Positions 48,247-61,075 of a stretch of 64,000 nt of DNA are shown piece by piece. This DNA comes from Enoplosus armatus. Its lineage: Eukaryota; Chordata; Actinopteri; Centrarchiformes; Enoplosidae. The notes beneath the pieces are model-generated. The model saw only the letters and a program-made list of their open reading frames with translations, ran no database searches and was not told the DNA's origin. The position numbers and the translations under genes were made by a program. The number at the start of each line of letters is the position of its first letter. Positions within the stretch are counted from its first letter, which is position 1. The stretch covers positions 15,205,456 through 15,269,455 of the forward strand of contig NC_092182.1 of NCBI RefSeq assembly GCF_043641665.1. The letters are read 5' to 3'.

Positions 48247-50109
48247 AAGAAGGAGCCCTTATGTTATAGTTAAAACATTAACATGCAGTGGTCCCATGAG
48301 TTTCCTTTCTCACTATACTGTTTCAGCAAATTACCTTTCATGTAGTCGGAAAAATAGCGCACAAAAAGCAATCAGTGTAAACATAAGTAATAGACAGTCG
48401 AAAATTAAAAGGCAAAGGTAACATTTGTGGTCATAATTGAAGCAATAAGCAACAAGGCTCCTCAAAGCCGAGGCTGCGAGTTACTTTGTGAGCTCTGCGA
48501 AACATTGCCTTGCAGCTGTTTTGAAATCAACCATGACACGATCCACCGCTCATGGCTTTAATAAAAAGGACGTTAAGTGTTCCTCAATGTTTTATTTCAT
48601 TTTCAATAAATAGCATTCAAATAATAAAAGAAAACAGATGGGTGACATGTTCTTCATGGTAAAACGTAAGTTGAGATTATTAAAAACAAAATGCAAATAC
48701 AGAGTACTTCATCAGATGAGTGTTTGTACTTGTTGACTAATTCTGTGGTTGCATCTCAGCCCCTGTTGAAACTCAATTTTCTCCTGAACAGTAACACTTA
48801 TTAGCCTCCCTGCATGCAGTGCACTGTTTACTAAAACATGTGAAATTATGGGACAGTATAATTAATAACACAGCAATTCAGCAAGTTGCATCCATGGCAC
48901 CCAACCTGGTGTGTGTTTGTTGCAAACACATAAAAGCAATTACTGCCAACATACTGTAAAATGAGTTATGACCAAAAAAAAGCCCCAAACTACCCTCCAC
49001 GCTCCGCAGTATTTCTTTGCACTTTCTAGTAGTTTCACGAAGCATTTGTAATGCGTCCTCTGACATTTGACATTCTAATCTTTTTCACCCTTTGGGAGTT
49101 GAGACCCTAAAGGCATCCTAACACTTTGTCTGACAGTTAAATTGTACTTAAGATTAAAAAAGAAAAGAAAAGCTGAGATGTACATGATTCATGCGAGTCC
49201 AGCCATGACACCAGCTTAGTCCCACGGGCATCTCCTTCCTCTTTGCCCTTAAGTGGTTTGAGAATCACACTTGTATTATTTTTTCAAACACATTTCACAT
49301 GTTGACAGTTGGTACATAATGTACGACTGTGTGCATCAATTATGTAATGCAATTCAGGCTATGACCATATATAATTTATTTGATTCTCAATCTCTTACAT
49401 TATTTAATCAAAAGCTATTTTTAACATTATTACTCTCCCCAAATAGTTTTATCTTTTGTTGGTCCATCGTCTAGTTCTCCACATTATCGTGTCACTGAAT
49501 CTACTCTGCATTAATGCTTCAGGACGGCGTCACGAGTGTCTGTCAGCCGCTGCAGGACATCCTTAAAAAGGGTACCACTCTAAAACTGCGTAGAGGTGTT
49601 CATAAGTAAGCCTCAAGCATGACAATACCAGTTTTTTGGTTTTCTTTCCATTACAAAAAATATGCTTTAAAACCCAAAATGTCAAAGAAGAGGGATGCAC
49701 TTTGCAAATTGTTGTGATCTTCCTGTCCAGTGAATTTCTATCGTCATTATCTTCAAAATATAGATTATATTTGCATTAGAACCACATCATAAGAAATGAT
49801 GTTTGTCCTTTCGAGGCTGAGTTGTTTTTTAAGCCAATTTTAGGGGCGAATATTACAGGACTATTCCGGTGTTTAACATCTTTTAGCCGATCACGAGAAA
49901 TCGCGAGTATTTGGGAGTGTCACGCAGGAGAGTACAAGGCAACAAGGGATGGAACAGATAGTGCAGGCAGACAGGAAGGGTTTGGTGATTTATTGACAAT
50001 AAATATTGTCCTGGTGAGGAATTCGAAGCCACCATTGCTCAGTCATTTACTGTTCTCTTTAATGAACCACTTCTACATGGGGGCAATAAAAAATTACCCT
50101 CACACGACT

Positions 50110-50541
50110 CGTGCCTCGTAAAATAATGATGTCTGTCCGAAAAGAGCGACAGGTCTCTATAAAGTATCTCTGGAGATTTAGCTATGCTGATATTTCATAT
50201 TACAAACAGCCATTCATTGTGGCTACCCTTGTTCTACATGAGCAGAGAAATATGAGGCTGCCTGTAACCTGTTTAAATTACTTTCTGTTGTATTGTACCA
50301 CATTACTAAACAATAATCTGATTGTGACTAATGCTGGAATCAACTGTTTTGTTAAATTATCAGGCATGAATTTCCTACAGCGTTGTATAATTGCCATACT
50401 TCTGCCCAGTTTTGTCACCATCTGATCTACTTGCCTGTTCAATGTCATTTTACTGTCAACTATAATATCTAATGACTTTGTTTTGTTCACTTGTTCAATG
50501 TGGTAAAGTGCGAAGAGGGCATATTTTGAACCAAACACCAA
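50110..50541 (-). pseudogene. Non-LTR reverse transcriptase fragment
   Basis: The minus-strand frame reads VNKTKSLDIIVDSKMTLN, then a KLGRSMAIIQRCRKF stretch, then LIPALV. This is the pattern found near the C-terminal end of teleost LINE reverse transcriptases (VxxTKxLGVxxDxxL, K-GRSL-II-RC, ALVLSHLDYC). Past 50280 the match continues only with stops and frame changes, for example CRTRVATMN. The YADD catalytic part and endonuclease are absent. Dead fragment, about 430 bp. Confidence 0.7.
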
Positions 50542-50559
50542 ACATAGTCTCTTCTACAG

Positions 50560-50645
50560 TCAGGCAGGTACAGATGCAGGCACAGGTTTCAGGGTACAGG
50601 TAGCAGGTACAGGGCTCAGGTTTGTAGCTACAGGTTACAGGATTC
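50560..50645. repeat. CAGGTACAGG-like minisatellite inside the LTR
   Basis: Seven to eight imperfect copies of an ACAGGTA or GCAGGTACAGG unit. On the minus strand these read as CCTGTACC repeats downstream of the TATA box. Confidence 0.7.
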
Positions 50646-53446
50646 ACAGGCTTGAAAGCAAAGGCACAAGGCAACAATGACTGGCAGGGAACGAGTGGAA
50701 ATGGGCCCGTTATATACTGCAGGGGAAGTGGAAACAGGTGAGCAGGTGGATGTGGGAGTCAGGTGACTGGGACAGGTGGACAAGTCTGAGGGCATCCGGC
50801 GGACAGGTAGAGAACAGCAATGAAGGGGCCTAGGGAAGTGGAACTGTGGCTGGAGGGAGGGACAGAGGGACAGAATGTGAGAGGCATAGCTGCCAAGCAT
50901 ATTTAATGTGTTTTTGACGTCTCCTTGGCAACCACTGGTTGCATTTAATTTCTTCAGCGTATGACAGACAACTTAATCCATTACAAAGAACATTACGTCT
51001 GATTTTATTTTTGTCAAAGTTATGTTATTGTTGTGTTGTAATGCATGGATTGATTTGAACAGTCTGCCTGTGTGGCGCATTCATGTGCTGCGGGAAGCCA
51101 GCTGCCAAAACAGGATTGCATTCATCATGCTGATGGAAAGGTGTGAAGACAATCTATAAGCAAATAGGTAGACGTTGCAAAGTAAAATGTGAATTTTGTA
51201 GCAGCCAGCTAAATCTTGGATATTGAATGTGCTCATAATTCCTCTCAGGGATTTAGGAGGGATTTTATTTTTGCAATTTTGCATCAAAATAAAGTTGCCC
51301 CTGAGAAAAGCAGATGGGAAACTCACTCCTGAAGTGCAACTACTATCCCCTGTATTGATAATTGATGATATTCTATTGGTCATCTGTCTCCCTCAGTGTG
51401 AAGACTTACACTGGCAGACAGTGTTAGAACAAATTCTGCACTTCCTGTACTGTAAGTGTTAACTGAACCACTCTGTTTCCCATTTTTAGTTAAATCAGTT
51501 TAAATAATTATAAGATCATACAGTTGTTTCATATGTGCAAATGACTTAATTCTTCAAAGTAATGCTTCTCTGTCAAATTCAGAGAGGCTTTGCCATGATG
51601 TAATATGTTGGTGCAGTTGACCTAATTTTGGGAGGATGGAGAATAATTTTCTGTAATGCGGAGATAATGAGAGAAACATGGAAAGTTTTAGATTTGGGTG
51701 GTCAGTATTGGATAAAGGAGATGTGAGCACTAGAAAAAAAATGAGTTTGCCAGTGAGAGAAAAAAGAGAGTTATGACTTGAATGATTTGAGGCTATAGTA
51801 GTTACTATTTGAAGCCAGTAGAGGGTGTCTGCAAAATTCATGTTGCCATTAATCAGTGAAGTTGTTCAAACCACCTAGGACCATCAGTGAAGAATATAAT
51901 AGATTAATTTGTCACAGAAGGGCAACGAATCCCAGCAAAAACTTGGATGGATGATTTAATAGCCAAGAAATCAAGAATATAGAGTCAGAGAGTCAACGTG
52001 TTTAATATGGTGTATTGAAGCCACCATAATTTACTCGATGTCAGTGTATAGAGCGTTTGTGTTGTCATCAACGGTAACCACTGGTAACCACTTTGCAAGG
52101 AGGACGCCCACTATCTATTTAGTGTCAGAACAGTCAAAACATAAGAAAAACCTGATGTTACTTTTCCATTGTGACTATAATATCGAGCTCTGAGACATCA
52201 GTTTATTACCTTTGTTTGTGTGTGTTGTCAACACAGAGCAGCCATTGTTCTGCACATGGCAACCGCTGACTTCTTCCAACGTGGAAGAAAAATCATCCCA
52301 GAATATTCAGTGACTCCATTTGTGTCGTGAAGTAAAACATCAATGTTTTTTTTCTCCTTTTTCTTTTACAGATAATTTGTACCAGGATCGGCAAAGCTCA
52401 GGGATCAATTTTCATTTCACTTCCAACAACTTGTGCTAACTCGCAAGTCACAGAGGACTGTTGAAAGTTATCACCATTTATCAAATGATGCAAAACTGCT
52501 GGAGAAAAAAATTGAGAGAGAGAATAACAGAATCTTTCTTGAAATTGCTCGAGGAATTTGCATACATGCATACATGGATCATCTTCAGCTGAATCAATTC
52601 AAATGCTAAGCAGGATGGATACAATATGGTTATACAGGATATTGAGATACAGAGGAAAATAATGCAGTTATGGTTTAAAACTGCAAACATTTTGCCTTTA
52701 TACACATGATATGAGTTCTGTTTCTAATTGATGGCTGCAGTAATATGTTCTGGCTGCTGCGTCTTGGCCATCCACAGCAATCAAAGCAGGTTTGTGTCTC
52801 ACCATGGAGCCTGGTTCCACTTGCTGTGGGATCTCCACTGTTTCTAAAATAGATTAGAAGTTGGCTCCTTGTTAAATTAGCGGATGCTTTTATGTCCTTG
52901 CTCTGATTGAAAAGAGGAATGACAATCCTCAAACTCCCCTCATGTCCAAAGTCATTAAAATTAAGATACCTCTGACTTTCATCAATAATTCAGAAGTTGC
53001 CGCATTTATCTCCCTCCTGGCTCTTGCTGGCGTCTTTTTAGGCACAGAGCGACTGCTCGAGCTGGCAGATGTTTGGACACATGGGCACGCAGCGCTGTAC
53101 AAAATAAGCTGTCAGAGTAATGCGTCCCGATAAAGGAAATCAGCCTGTCAGCATCATGGCAGAGAACTGCATCCTCTGGGTTGTACACCACATCCGTAAC
53201 ATGATTTGAGCATGATGATATTCCCCATTAGTGTTTCAGCTGATGGCTCTGCTTCTGGTCTTTTGTGTTACTTAACAACTGTGCACATTAAGTGTGAAGA
53301 TCCTCCAAGCTTTCTTGTTTAACTTTGCATCATGTACTTCAGTTCATCCACGGCCTCCCACGAACATCAGATATCTCAGGGTCTTCTTGCCACAACTAAT
53401 CATTCAAATGAGTCTCAACTCACCTGCATAATTACCAGCATAAACC

Positions 53447-53817
53447 ACCAAATGCAAACGTGACGTTGGATCCAATCACTGAACTTATAGACAATTTATT
53501 CCAAGACTAATTAAACCTGCTGAGCTGGCGAGTGTTGGCCTGATGCAGAATTTTATTATGATAAACAAGGACACATTTTTAACCTTTCAAGTGAGGACGG
53601 CAGTGATAGATATTCCATTTCTCTACATTTTTTCTGCCCTTTTCCTGCTCGATTGAATTGAATTCAACATATTCAAAACAGGTGGACTTCTATTAACTCC
53701 AGGGGACCGAGGAGGTCTGGAAAGATGACCTGACACACTCTTGTCCCTCTATTAGGAGGTACTGTTGCTCAGTTTGATAACGTCAGAGGGTTCTGAGTCA
53801 CTTCTGTTGGCTTCATC
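53447..53817. repeat. Local direct duplication B, copy 1
   Basis: It matches 56171-56532 in the same orientation, 2724 bp apart. I count about 20 mismatches and one deletion of around 10 bp near the right end. Shared core includes CTGATGCAGAATTTTATTAT and AACAGGTGGACTTCTATTAA. No inverted termini or coding frame. Confidence 0.95.
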
Positions 53818-54876
53818 TCTATATTCATTATATTTTCTTGAACTCCCTTTAATCCCTGTGTGGTATTCACTTTTGGACCCAGTAATGATGTTTGCTGGGT
53901 CAAACTGACCCTGGAAAATTGTCATTTTAAGTCAATACAGAAAAAAAAACTTCCATGTAAATACGTCACATAATATTTTTCTATATTTACAGTTTTAAAT
54001 GTACATTTTCCAGACATACCTAACAATATCTATTATACCTGACAAAGACTTTAAAGGGGTGTCTGAAAATGTGTTAATGTCTACTTTGAAGGCATTATAT
54101 AAGTTCAATTTTATTATTGGCTCAGTACCTTCTAATGATGTAGGACAACACTGACTAAATTCTTCCTATTCTACTTGCTTATGTTACTTGTACCAATCAG
54201 TGAGATAAATTATGTATTTGTAAGGAAGACCTGGTCAAGATAGCATTCACACATTTAGAAGACAGGATAAATGTATTGCTGCTGTTGTAAATGTAAGTTT
54301 TTTGGAACATATCTAACATGTGATGTGAAGGCACATGTTGTCTTCTTTGGATGTGAGCTGTGCCTTGCCTAACTCCTCTAGAAAGAGCCCCGTATTCTGG
54401 ATATTTTTTATTGTGCCAGCCTGCGTTTGTTATCATCCAGATCACAAAAACATGGTATGCCAAAACAAGGGGGAAGTCTATTTTACACATCTAAGTCTGT
54501 CTTGGGGAGTGCTAATACATGTGAAAAAAAATTCTATAATGCCTTTTGTGGTTCCAGGGGAAGCTGCGCAAAATGTGAAAAATTGGTTGTTGTTGAAGAC
54601 TTCAGATTTGAAAATGAAATAAATCTGGGAGTGTGGAGTTAGAAAGAAGTGAGCTTACCAGACGTCTGTAGCCTGCTCCTCATCTTTGCTTGAGGCCAGC
54701 GGCTCGAGGCTACATTAGCCGCTACTAGCATAGCACAATCGAGTTGCTAGGTGCCAGGTTTTGAAGGAAGAAGAATTCGTAGAATAAAAAAAGAAGATAT
54801 CTCTGGTTCTGCTGCTTTTTTAAACTGTCCATCATGAGCGTACAATGTCTTAGGAGTGCAATGCTAAATCGGCAGT

Positions 54877-55268
54877 AGCGGAAGAAGTATTCAGATCTTT
54901 TACTGAAGTAAAAGTAGCAATACTACAGTGTAAAAATACTCTGTTACAAGTTAAAGTCCTGCATTCAAAACCTTAAGTAAAAGTGCAAAAGTATTAGCAT
55001 CCGAATATAACTTAAAGGACCAAGAGTAAAAGTACTCATTATGCAGAAAGGCTCATTTCAGAGCCATATACATTATAATTCTGGATTATAATTAGTGATG
55101 CATTAATGTGCAGATGGTAAAGGTGGAGCTGATTTTAATTACTTTATATACTGCTGGGTAGCTTAACCTATAATAAGCTATCATAAGTTATTAGTTGATT
55201 TATATTTTGTATTAAAAATCTCTATCTAAATGTAGTCAAGCAGAAGTAAAAAGTTGCATAAAATGAGA
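54877..55268. mobile_element. hAT-like element with AAGTAAAAGTA motifs
   Basis: It begins AGCGGAAGAAGTATTCAGAT, then CTTTTACTGAAGTAAAAGTA, GTGTAAAAATACTCTGTTAC, AGTCCTGCATTCAAAA and AGAGTAAAAGTACTCATTAT-GCAGAA. It ends around AAATGTAGTCAAGCAGAAG. A very common teleost non-autonomous family, here about 390 bp with an eroded right end. Confidence 0.75.
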
Positions 55269-55448
55269 CAACTCACCCAGGAGAGACTACAAACACAGAG
55301 CAGAATTTGAATTTGAAGTTAATTACACAGTCACAGATGAAAGTGCTATAACATTAATAATATCTGTAAAAGTATGCAACTGTATGCTCAACTGATAATG
55401 AGATGTAATTTATGCGAAACTGAGTGATGAATATTTTACTAGCCGGCT

Positions 55449-55464
55449 TTTTTTTTTTTTTTTT
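55449..55464. repeat. Poly(T) tract
   Basis: About 16 consecutive T. Confidence 0.9.
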
Positions 55465-56170
55465 AATCTCAGATGTAAGTGTGAAAAATCACTAGCCAGA
55501 GTCTGAATCCAGCATCAGGGAGAGCGCCAAATAGCGCTGCTGGGCAGGTGCCTGGAGTTCCATTTGAGCAATGCAATTATGAAAATTGGAGTTATGCAGA
55601 TGAACAAAAGGATTGCTATTGGGAAATGTGTTGTTGTCCTCTATTCTTGTCATGCACAGTCTAAGAGAAATACAACAGAAAACTAAAACCCTGTATCTAT
55701 TTGTGTGGAACAGGTTTAACTTGAACGTCTCTTATATGTCCATGGTCTTATTGACCCAATCAAGTTAAAAGAAAAGAAAAATAGATTCCAGGCAGTTGCC
55801 ATGCTTGGCAGTGCTTAGCTCTGCAAACAATCCAGCAGCAAGGTCAAACTGCTTACGGCACTTTATTAGTCTCTGAATTAGGTTTCTTTACTCTTATAAT
55901 GGAACAATCTATCTTTTCTCTCCCTGTTGTTTTAAGTGAAAGTAAACTGTTAAACGTCTTAACACTAAATTGCTTTTATACGGTCGGTATCCATTTTGAG
56001 TTGAACGTTTAACCCCACAGGTAGAACGCACACTGTGTATCTGATGCCACGCACTATGCAGAAGGCTATTGCCTTTGCACTTTAAAATTAAAAAACAAAT
56101 TAGTTCAGTTGACTCATGCATATGAATTTTATTTGTAAAAAAAAAAAATCAGAATCTTGCTAATGTCTAC

Positions 56171-56532
56171 ACCAAATGCAAACATGACGTTGGATCCTAT
56201 CAGTGAACTTATAGACAGTTTATTCCAAGACTAATTAAACCTGCTGAGGTGGCGAGTGTTGGCCTGATGCAGAATTTTATTATAATAAACAAGGACACAT
56301 TTTTAACCTTTCAAGTGAGGACGGCAGTGGTAGATATTCCATTTCTCTACATTTCTTCTGCCCTTTTCCTGCTCGATTGAATTAAATTCAACATGTTCAA
56401 AACAGGTGGACTTCTATTAACTCCAGGGGACTGAGGAGGTCTGGAAAGATGACCTGACACACTTTTGTCCCTCTGTTCGGAGGTACTGTTGCTCATTTTG
56501 ATAACGTAAGATAACTTCTGTAGGCTTCATCC
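56171..56532. repeat. Local direct duplication B, copy 2
   Basis: Partner of 53447-53817. The interval between the copies contains a hAT-like element at 54.9 kb and unique DNA. Confidence 0.95.
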
Positions 56533-57986
56533 TTTGCAGTCAAGTGTGACACTACTGCAGACATACTATTTCTGTATATAGGAGATGTGTGAGATGGAAG
56601 GAGGAAAATCAATTTACCATCAATGCACCCTCACAAGTCTTCTTTATGTGCCTTGAAAGGTCTTATACTGTTGTATTAGTGTGGCGGCCTGGTTGTAATA
56701 ATGAAATCGAATTAAAATGTATTTGTGTGACCTTTATGCGACACATAATTTACCTTTGAACTATCATGCAGTTACAAAACTACAGAACAAGAAATGGTGA
56801 CCCAGTATTTGTTATATTTGAAAAGTGTTGGACATGTTTAAATATATAAACAGACAACACATTTAATCATAAAGCTTCTTTTACCACGACGCTGTTATCC
56901 TTCGTGGAGCGACTATCCAGACACCTTCATTTGTTTGTTTTGCAATGAGAGCTTTGCAGACGAGCTCCATTCAGTCTCCCCCACCTGAATCATTGCTGGA
57001 TTGATGCATGCTGAAGATCATTTTCTGAGCTACTCGTCTGTGTAGTGGCTCACATCCAGCGCACGCTTTGTTTTAGGTCCCAGAGAAAAAGATGGATCCA
57101 AATCCAAGAGCAGACAAATAGGAGCGTTCCCTACCTGGATGCCAGGATTCTGCCTTGAATCTGATTTAACTACATTATCGAATGCACAGCGTGGACTGAA
57201 AATAAATCAAGCTTTATTGTGTGGAGGAGATAGATACATGTCCCGCGGGAGAACAGCCAGTTCAAAACATGCACAGGAATTTCAAATTAAAGCGACTACA
57301 CTAAAGTGCTGCAGTTTTCAATAGCGAGGAATGAAGCATGTTTCTCTAAATTATGTTGCCCAGATGTTTTGCATTTGTAAACTCAGCTCTCAGGAAAAAA
57401 ACCTCAGTTGAAGCAGAAATATATTTGCGATAAGGAAGGCCGACAAACACATTTTATCTAGTTTTTAAGTCCCTTTCATGGCAGAAATCATGCATTGAAT
57501 ATCTCCACCACACTGCTGCAACAAACATAGTGGCTTACTCTGCAGATATATGATACAGGCCTGCATACAGAGTATGGATTCAATGTAAACGTGTGACGGC
57601 AGGCCTGACAGTTGAAAAAACAATACACTCCTGACACTCCCCAAGCCTTTGCTTTATCGACCAACCTCCCTCCGCAGTCATTGCGGAGTCTATAATAAAA
57701 ATGCATCAGATGCATCCCCCTGTCCTCAGCAGAACGTCACTCAGGGGACTGCATGTAGACCTTTATGAGAGCTAATGACCCACGGCTTTTAGAGTCACAC
57801 AACCATCAGCATAATTAGGTTCAATGTCTGCGCTCAACCTTTCGTTTATGTGTCCTTGAAAGCAAAAATGGCAAGAGATATTGACAATGAACAGAATTTG
57901 TATATTTTCAGGTGATGTCGCCAACAACAGTCCATCCACCCTGTAGAAAGGATTTCAGTTCCCTCATTCACTACAATTCAACTTTG

Positions 57987-58371
57987 AGTAACACTTGACT
58001 TCACCTATTTAGCATATATGGTGTGAGTAGACACTTAATAACTTGTTTAAAATACACATTAATGTAGTCTCAAGCAGACATAAGAACACTTAGTGTTTTA
58101 AGTTTTTAACTTCCCCTTAAGCATCCATAAGTGTGTATAAACAGTTAATGAATGATTAATAACACAGTGTAACATAGCTGTAATGATACTTATAATACAC
58201 ACATGTTATATTGTCAATCATTCATCAACTGTGTATATATATAAGTTATGGATGTTTCAAAGGAAGAGTTAGACTTATTGACAAATCCATTAATAAACAT
58301 TATATCAGCTCACAATTACATTATAATGTGATATACTACTTATAAATGCTGGGTTAAAATAAAGTGTTACC
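57987..58371. mobile_element. GTAACACTT-ended small DNA element
   Basis: The left end AGTAACACTTGACTTCACCT and right end GGTTAAAATAAAGTGTTACC carry the inverted 9-mer GTAACACTT. The interior is rich in ATTAATA, TTATAA and ATAAGT words, with TACTTATAAATGCTGGGTTA before the end. About 385 bp. Confidence 0.65.
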
Positions 58372-60240
58372 AAACTGGGTAACAACGCACAACACAAAGT
58401 CAGTGTAATTCAATCAATTCAAGTATGTACTTAGCTCCACTATAAGGAAAAATATGTACAATATAATAAGTATTTACTGGAAACTGTGGATTCTCAAATC
58501 ACTTAGCCATCTTTTATGTTTTCATTGAAGTTGTTGACACTGTGTTTGCACAGTATATATTAATACACAAGCTGTTCTACCACGTTCATAAAAGGTATTT
58601 CTTCCCTCTTTGTGATCTAAATTTATAGGTAAAATAATGAATTATGGATGTGATCCCTTGTGAGTGGTTAAACCTCCCCCAAACACAATGCATATGTAAC
58701 AACAATTAGCACCTCATACTAATCTGGGAGTTGCAAAGTTGTTTCGAAATGCAACAATCTGTAAAGATCATTGTCTCATTTGTTTATCGTATTTCCTTTC
58801 TGGCTCAAAAAGTGTTAAAAAGCTGTTGCTAAAGGTTTACAGTGAAGCAGCGAGGTTCAACAAAATAACAAACAACTCTAAATATAGAATATAACATTAT
58901 TTGTTATTTCAGTGCTGAATTTTAGTGAAAAGATGTGCCACTAGGATGAGTTAATACTTTCAGTTTAACTTGTTTTATTGATTTTAGTCAAGTGCAAATT
59001 ATTCTTATTTTCTTGATACTGATGAATTACCAGCTTGTTCTGCCTCGTTTCAAGATATTGACCCTTGTTTAAAGTGCAGTAAAAACAATTAGACCTCTTC
59101 CTTCTACCAAGATTTTTCACTTATTCAAGAAGAGTATGCAGTTCTGCAAATGAGACCAAATTATTTAAGATCCACTTTTGCACTTCTGGAATGACAAGCA
59201 GCCAAAATCAAGAAATGTGTTCCAACCCATATGACGCCAGATGTTACAGTAGATGTAAATGTTGAGCCACAGCAAAGAAAACACTGTTTTAGGATGTAAA
59301 TATAAGCATACTGTCTATAGATTTCATCAAATCCATCGAAAACAGATGTACAGTAGCATATATGCAATGAAATGCAATCATTCTGGTGGCAATGGACGCT
59401 GACTGCATGTACAGTCATTTCTGTTCTATTTCCAAACATCTTCTCATTAGTTTTGAATTGTGTGGATAAATGTTTTCACCACCGTTGAGCTTATGTTCTT
59501 TCCATTCAGCACTGTCAAATTAACTCAGCGAGGCTGTGGGTGGTGACATAATTTCAACAGTTTGCAGCGAATTCAAAGCTGGACTCAGATGCTGACAGAA
59601 AGTCAGAGTAATGGAGGAAACTGAAAGGAACTCACTGCCCAAACAGTAATGAGAATAATGCTTAGATGGGTGCGTTTTAAAATGGCAAATACTATAAACA
59701 AGTTTCTGGACAGGCCTGAAACTATAACTTTACACTTTCAACATTTTGGTAGCCTCACACTTCATTTTCCATTTCACATGTCAGATCAGTATTCAGCTAA
59801 GAATCGTCATAATTTCATTCAGACACTATGATATACATTGTTAAGTAACGCTGACACCCCTTTTAGTGATTATCCTGCCATAGAGGTCGACATAAATGGA
59901 GCTGAAATAATCACTACATTTACCGGAGGGTTTTGGTCTCCTCTTTGAATACACCTAAATGGTTGTCTGGCTGATTATGTCACATTGGGTGAAAATTAAA
60001 GTTCATTTTAACCTGGCATATTTCCCATAAATGGCGTGCTAACTTTGCACTCACCACCTATAGAGATTTGGGGAAATGAGGGAATGCACAAAAAAACGTA
60101 TGTCGGGGCAAGCTGAGCAAGCCCCCATCCGCTTTCTAAATAAACATGAATCACTGAATCATTTCAAACAGAGTCTCTGAGTCGAGAGTAAATACTGAGA
60201 GTAGCCACCTGGAATGGCCATTATGATATCATAATTATTA

Positions 60241-60268
60241 TAATTATTACAATATATTGTAATAATTA
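60241..60268. repeat. 28-bp perfect AT-rich palindrome
   Basis: TAATTATTACAAT, central AT, then its exact reverse complement. Confidence 0.95.
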
Positions 60269-60714
60269 CAATGTAAGCCTAGCTGGAGACAAGAACCCAC
60301 ATACAGGCATGTTTTTACAGCATGGCTAATCCACACTCTGAATACACAAATCCTTCCAAGATAATAGAGCCGTGATGTGTGACTCTTTCACAATCTGAAT
60401 AAAACTCCAAGTCTACCTGTCTGAAAAAAGGGACACCTGTATGTCAGTAGTTAATCAGCTACAATAACACAAAGTAAAAATCCCCAAGATAAAGGCGTTA
60501 GCATTATGGGAAAACAATTCCCAGAGGAGCCCCCAATAAAGTTACGATAATGAATTGACTCCTTCTTTGTTTTAAGGCTACTGTCTCTCTCTCACAAAAA
60601 GTATATTTGTGTGAAAGAAAATGGTTGACGTTCTTCTTCCCGTCTTCTTCTTGAAACAAATCTGGATGAGTCGTCCACATTAAACTAAATACTTAACTTG
60701 AAAAATAAATATTT

Positions 60715-61075
60715 TGTTAGGCTAAGGGGACCTTCGTCGTCAACATTACAATAAATAACATGTGGTTGAGGTTAAGGAACGATCGTGGTTGTGCTTTGAA
60801 AAAACCCCAACAACGTTGATTTGAGATTGGAAACGGGAAACAAACCGTGTTAAAGTCTGATGTCCATCCACCTCTACCTCCTTCCTATGTGGACATTGGG
60901 GCTCTACAGCGACGTCACCTGACGTCCCCCTTTGCTCCCATCATTATCACTACTTACATGAACACATGTCGTTTTCGGGAACTTGCTGAATCGACTGATG
61001 CTGTCATTCATCTGTTTCAATCTGGAGGTTGTCTGCTTAACAGTCTTCAGCTGAAGACAAGTATCTAACAGGGAG
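60715..61075. repeat. Probable dispersed repeat (AACGGGAAACAAAC type)
   Basis: GTGGTTGAGGTTAAGGAACG, AAAAACCCCAACAACGTTGA, GAGATTGGAAACGGGAAACA and the following TCTACAGCGACGTCACCTGA through CAGTCTTCAGCTGAAGACAAG look like a repeat I recall from other teleost sequence. The CpG-rich content and the open frame at 60847-61068 would then be by-products. No inverted ends identified. Confidence 0.45.

Larger units (their letters stand above)
49919..50900 (-). mobile_element. Probable solo LTR, interrupted by a LINE fragment
   Basis: On the minus strand there is a TATA box (TATATAA, complement of 50710-50716) followed by GGGCCCATTTCCACTCGTTC and repeats of CCTGTACC type. After about 500 foreign bases come a poly(A) signal (AATAAA, complement of 49989-49994), TTCCTGTCTGCCTGC and an end at GTGACA (49919). 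This order of TATA, R-like start, AATAAA and CA terminus is that of an LTR. The class (Ty3/gypsy-like) is inferred from general resemblance, and the right boundary is uncertain. No gag or pol is present. Confidence 0.5.

Noticed and set aside
50628..50900. 90-codon minus-strand frame (Ser/Pro/Cys-rich)
   Set aside because: Lies in the LTR; low-complexity by-product of its pyrimidine-rich sequence.
60847..61068. 73-codon plus-strand frame with CpG-rich codons
   Set aside because: The segment looks like a dispersed teleost repeat; no protein family recognised.
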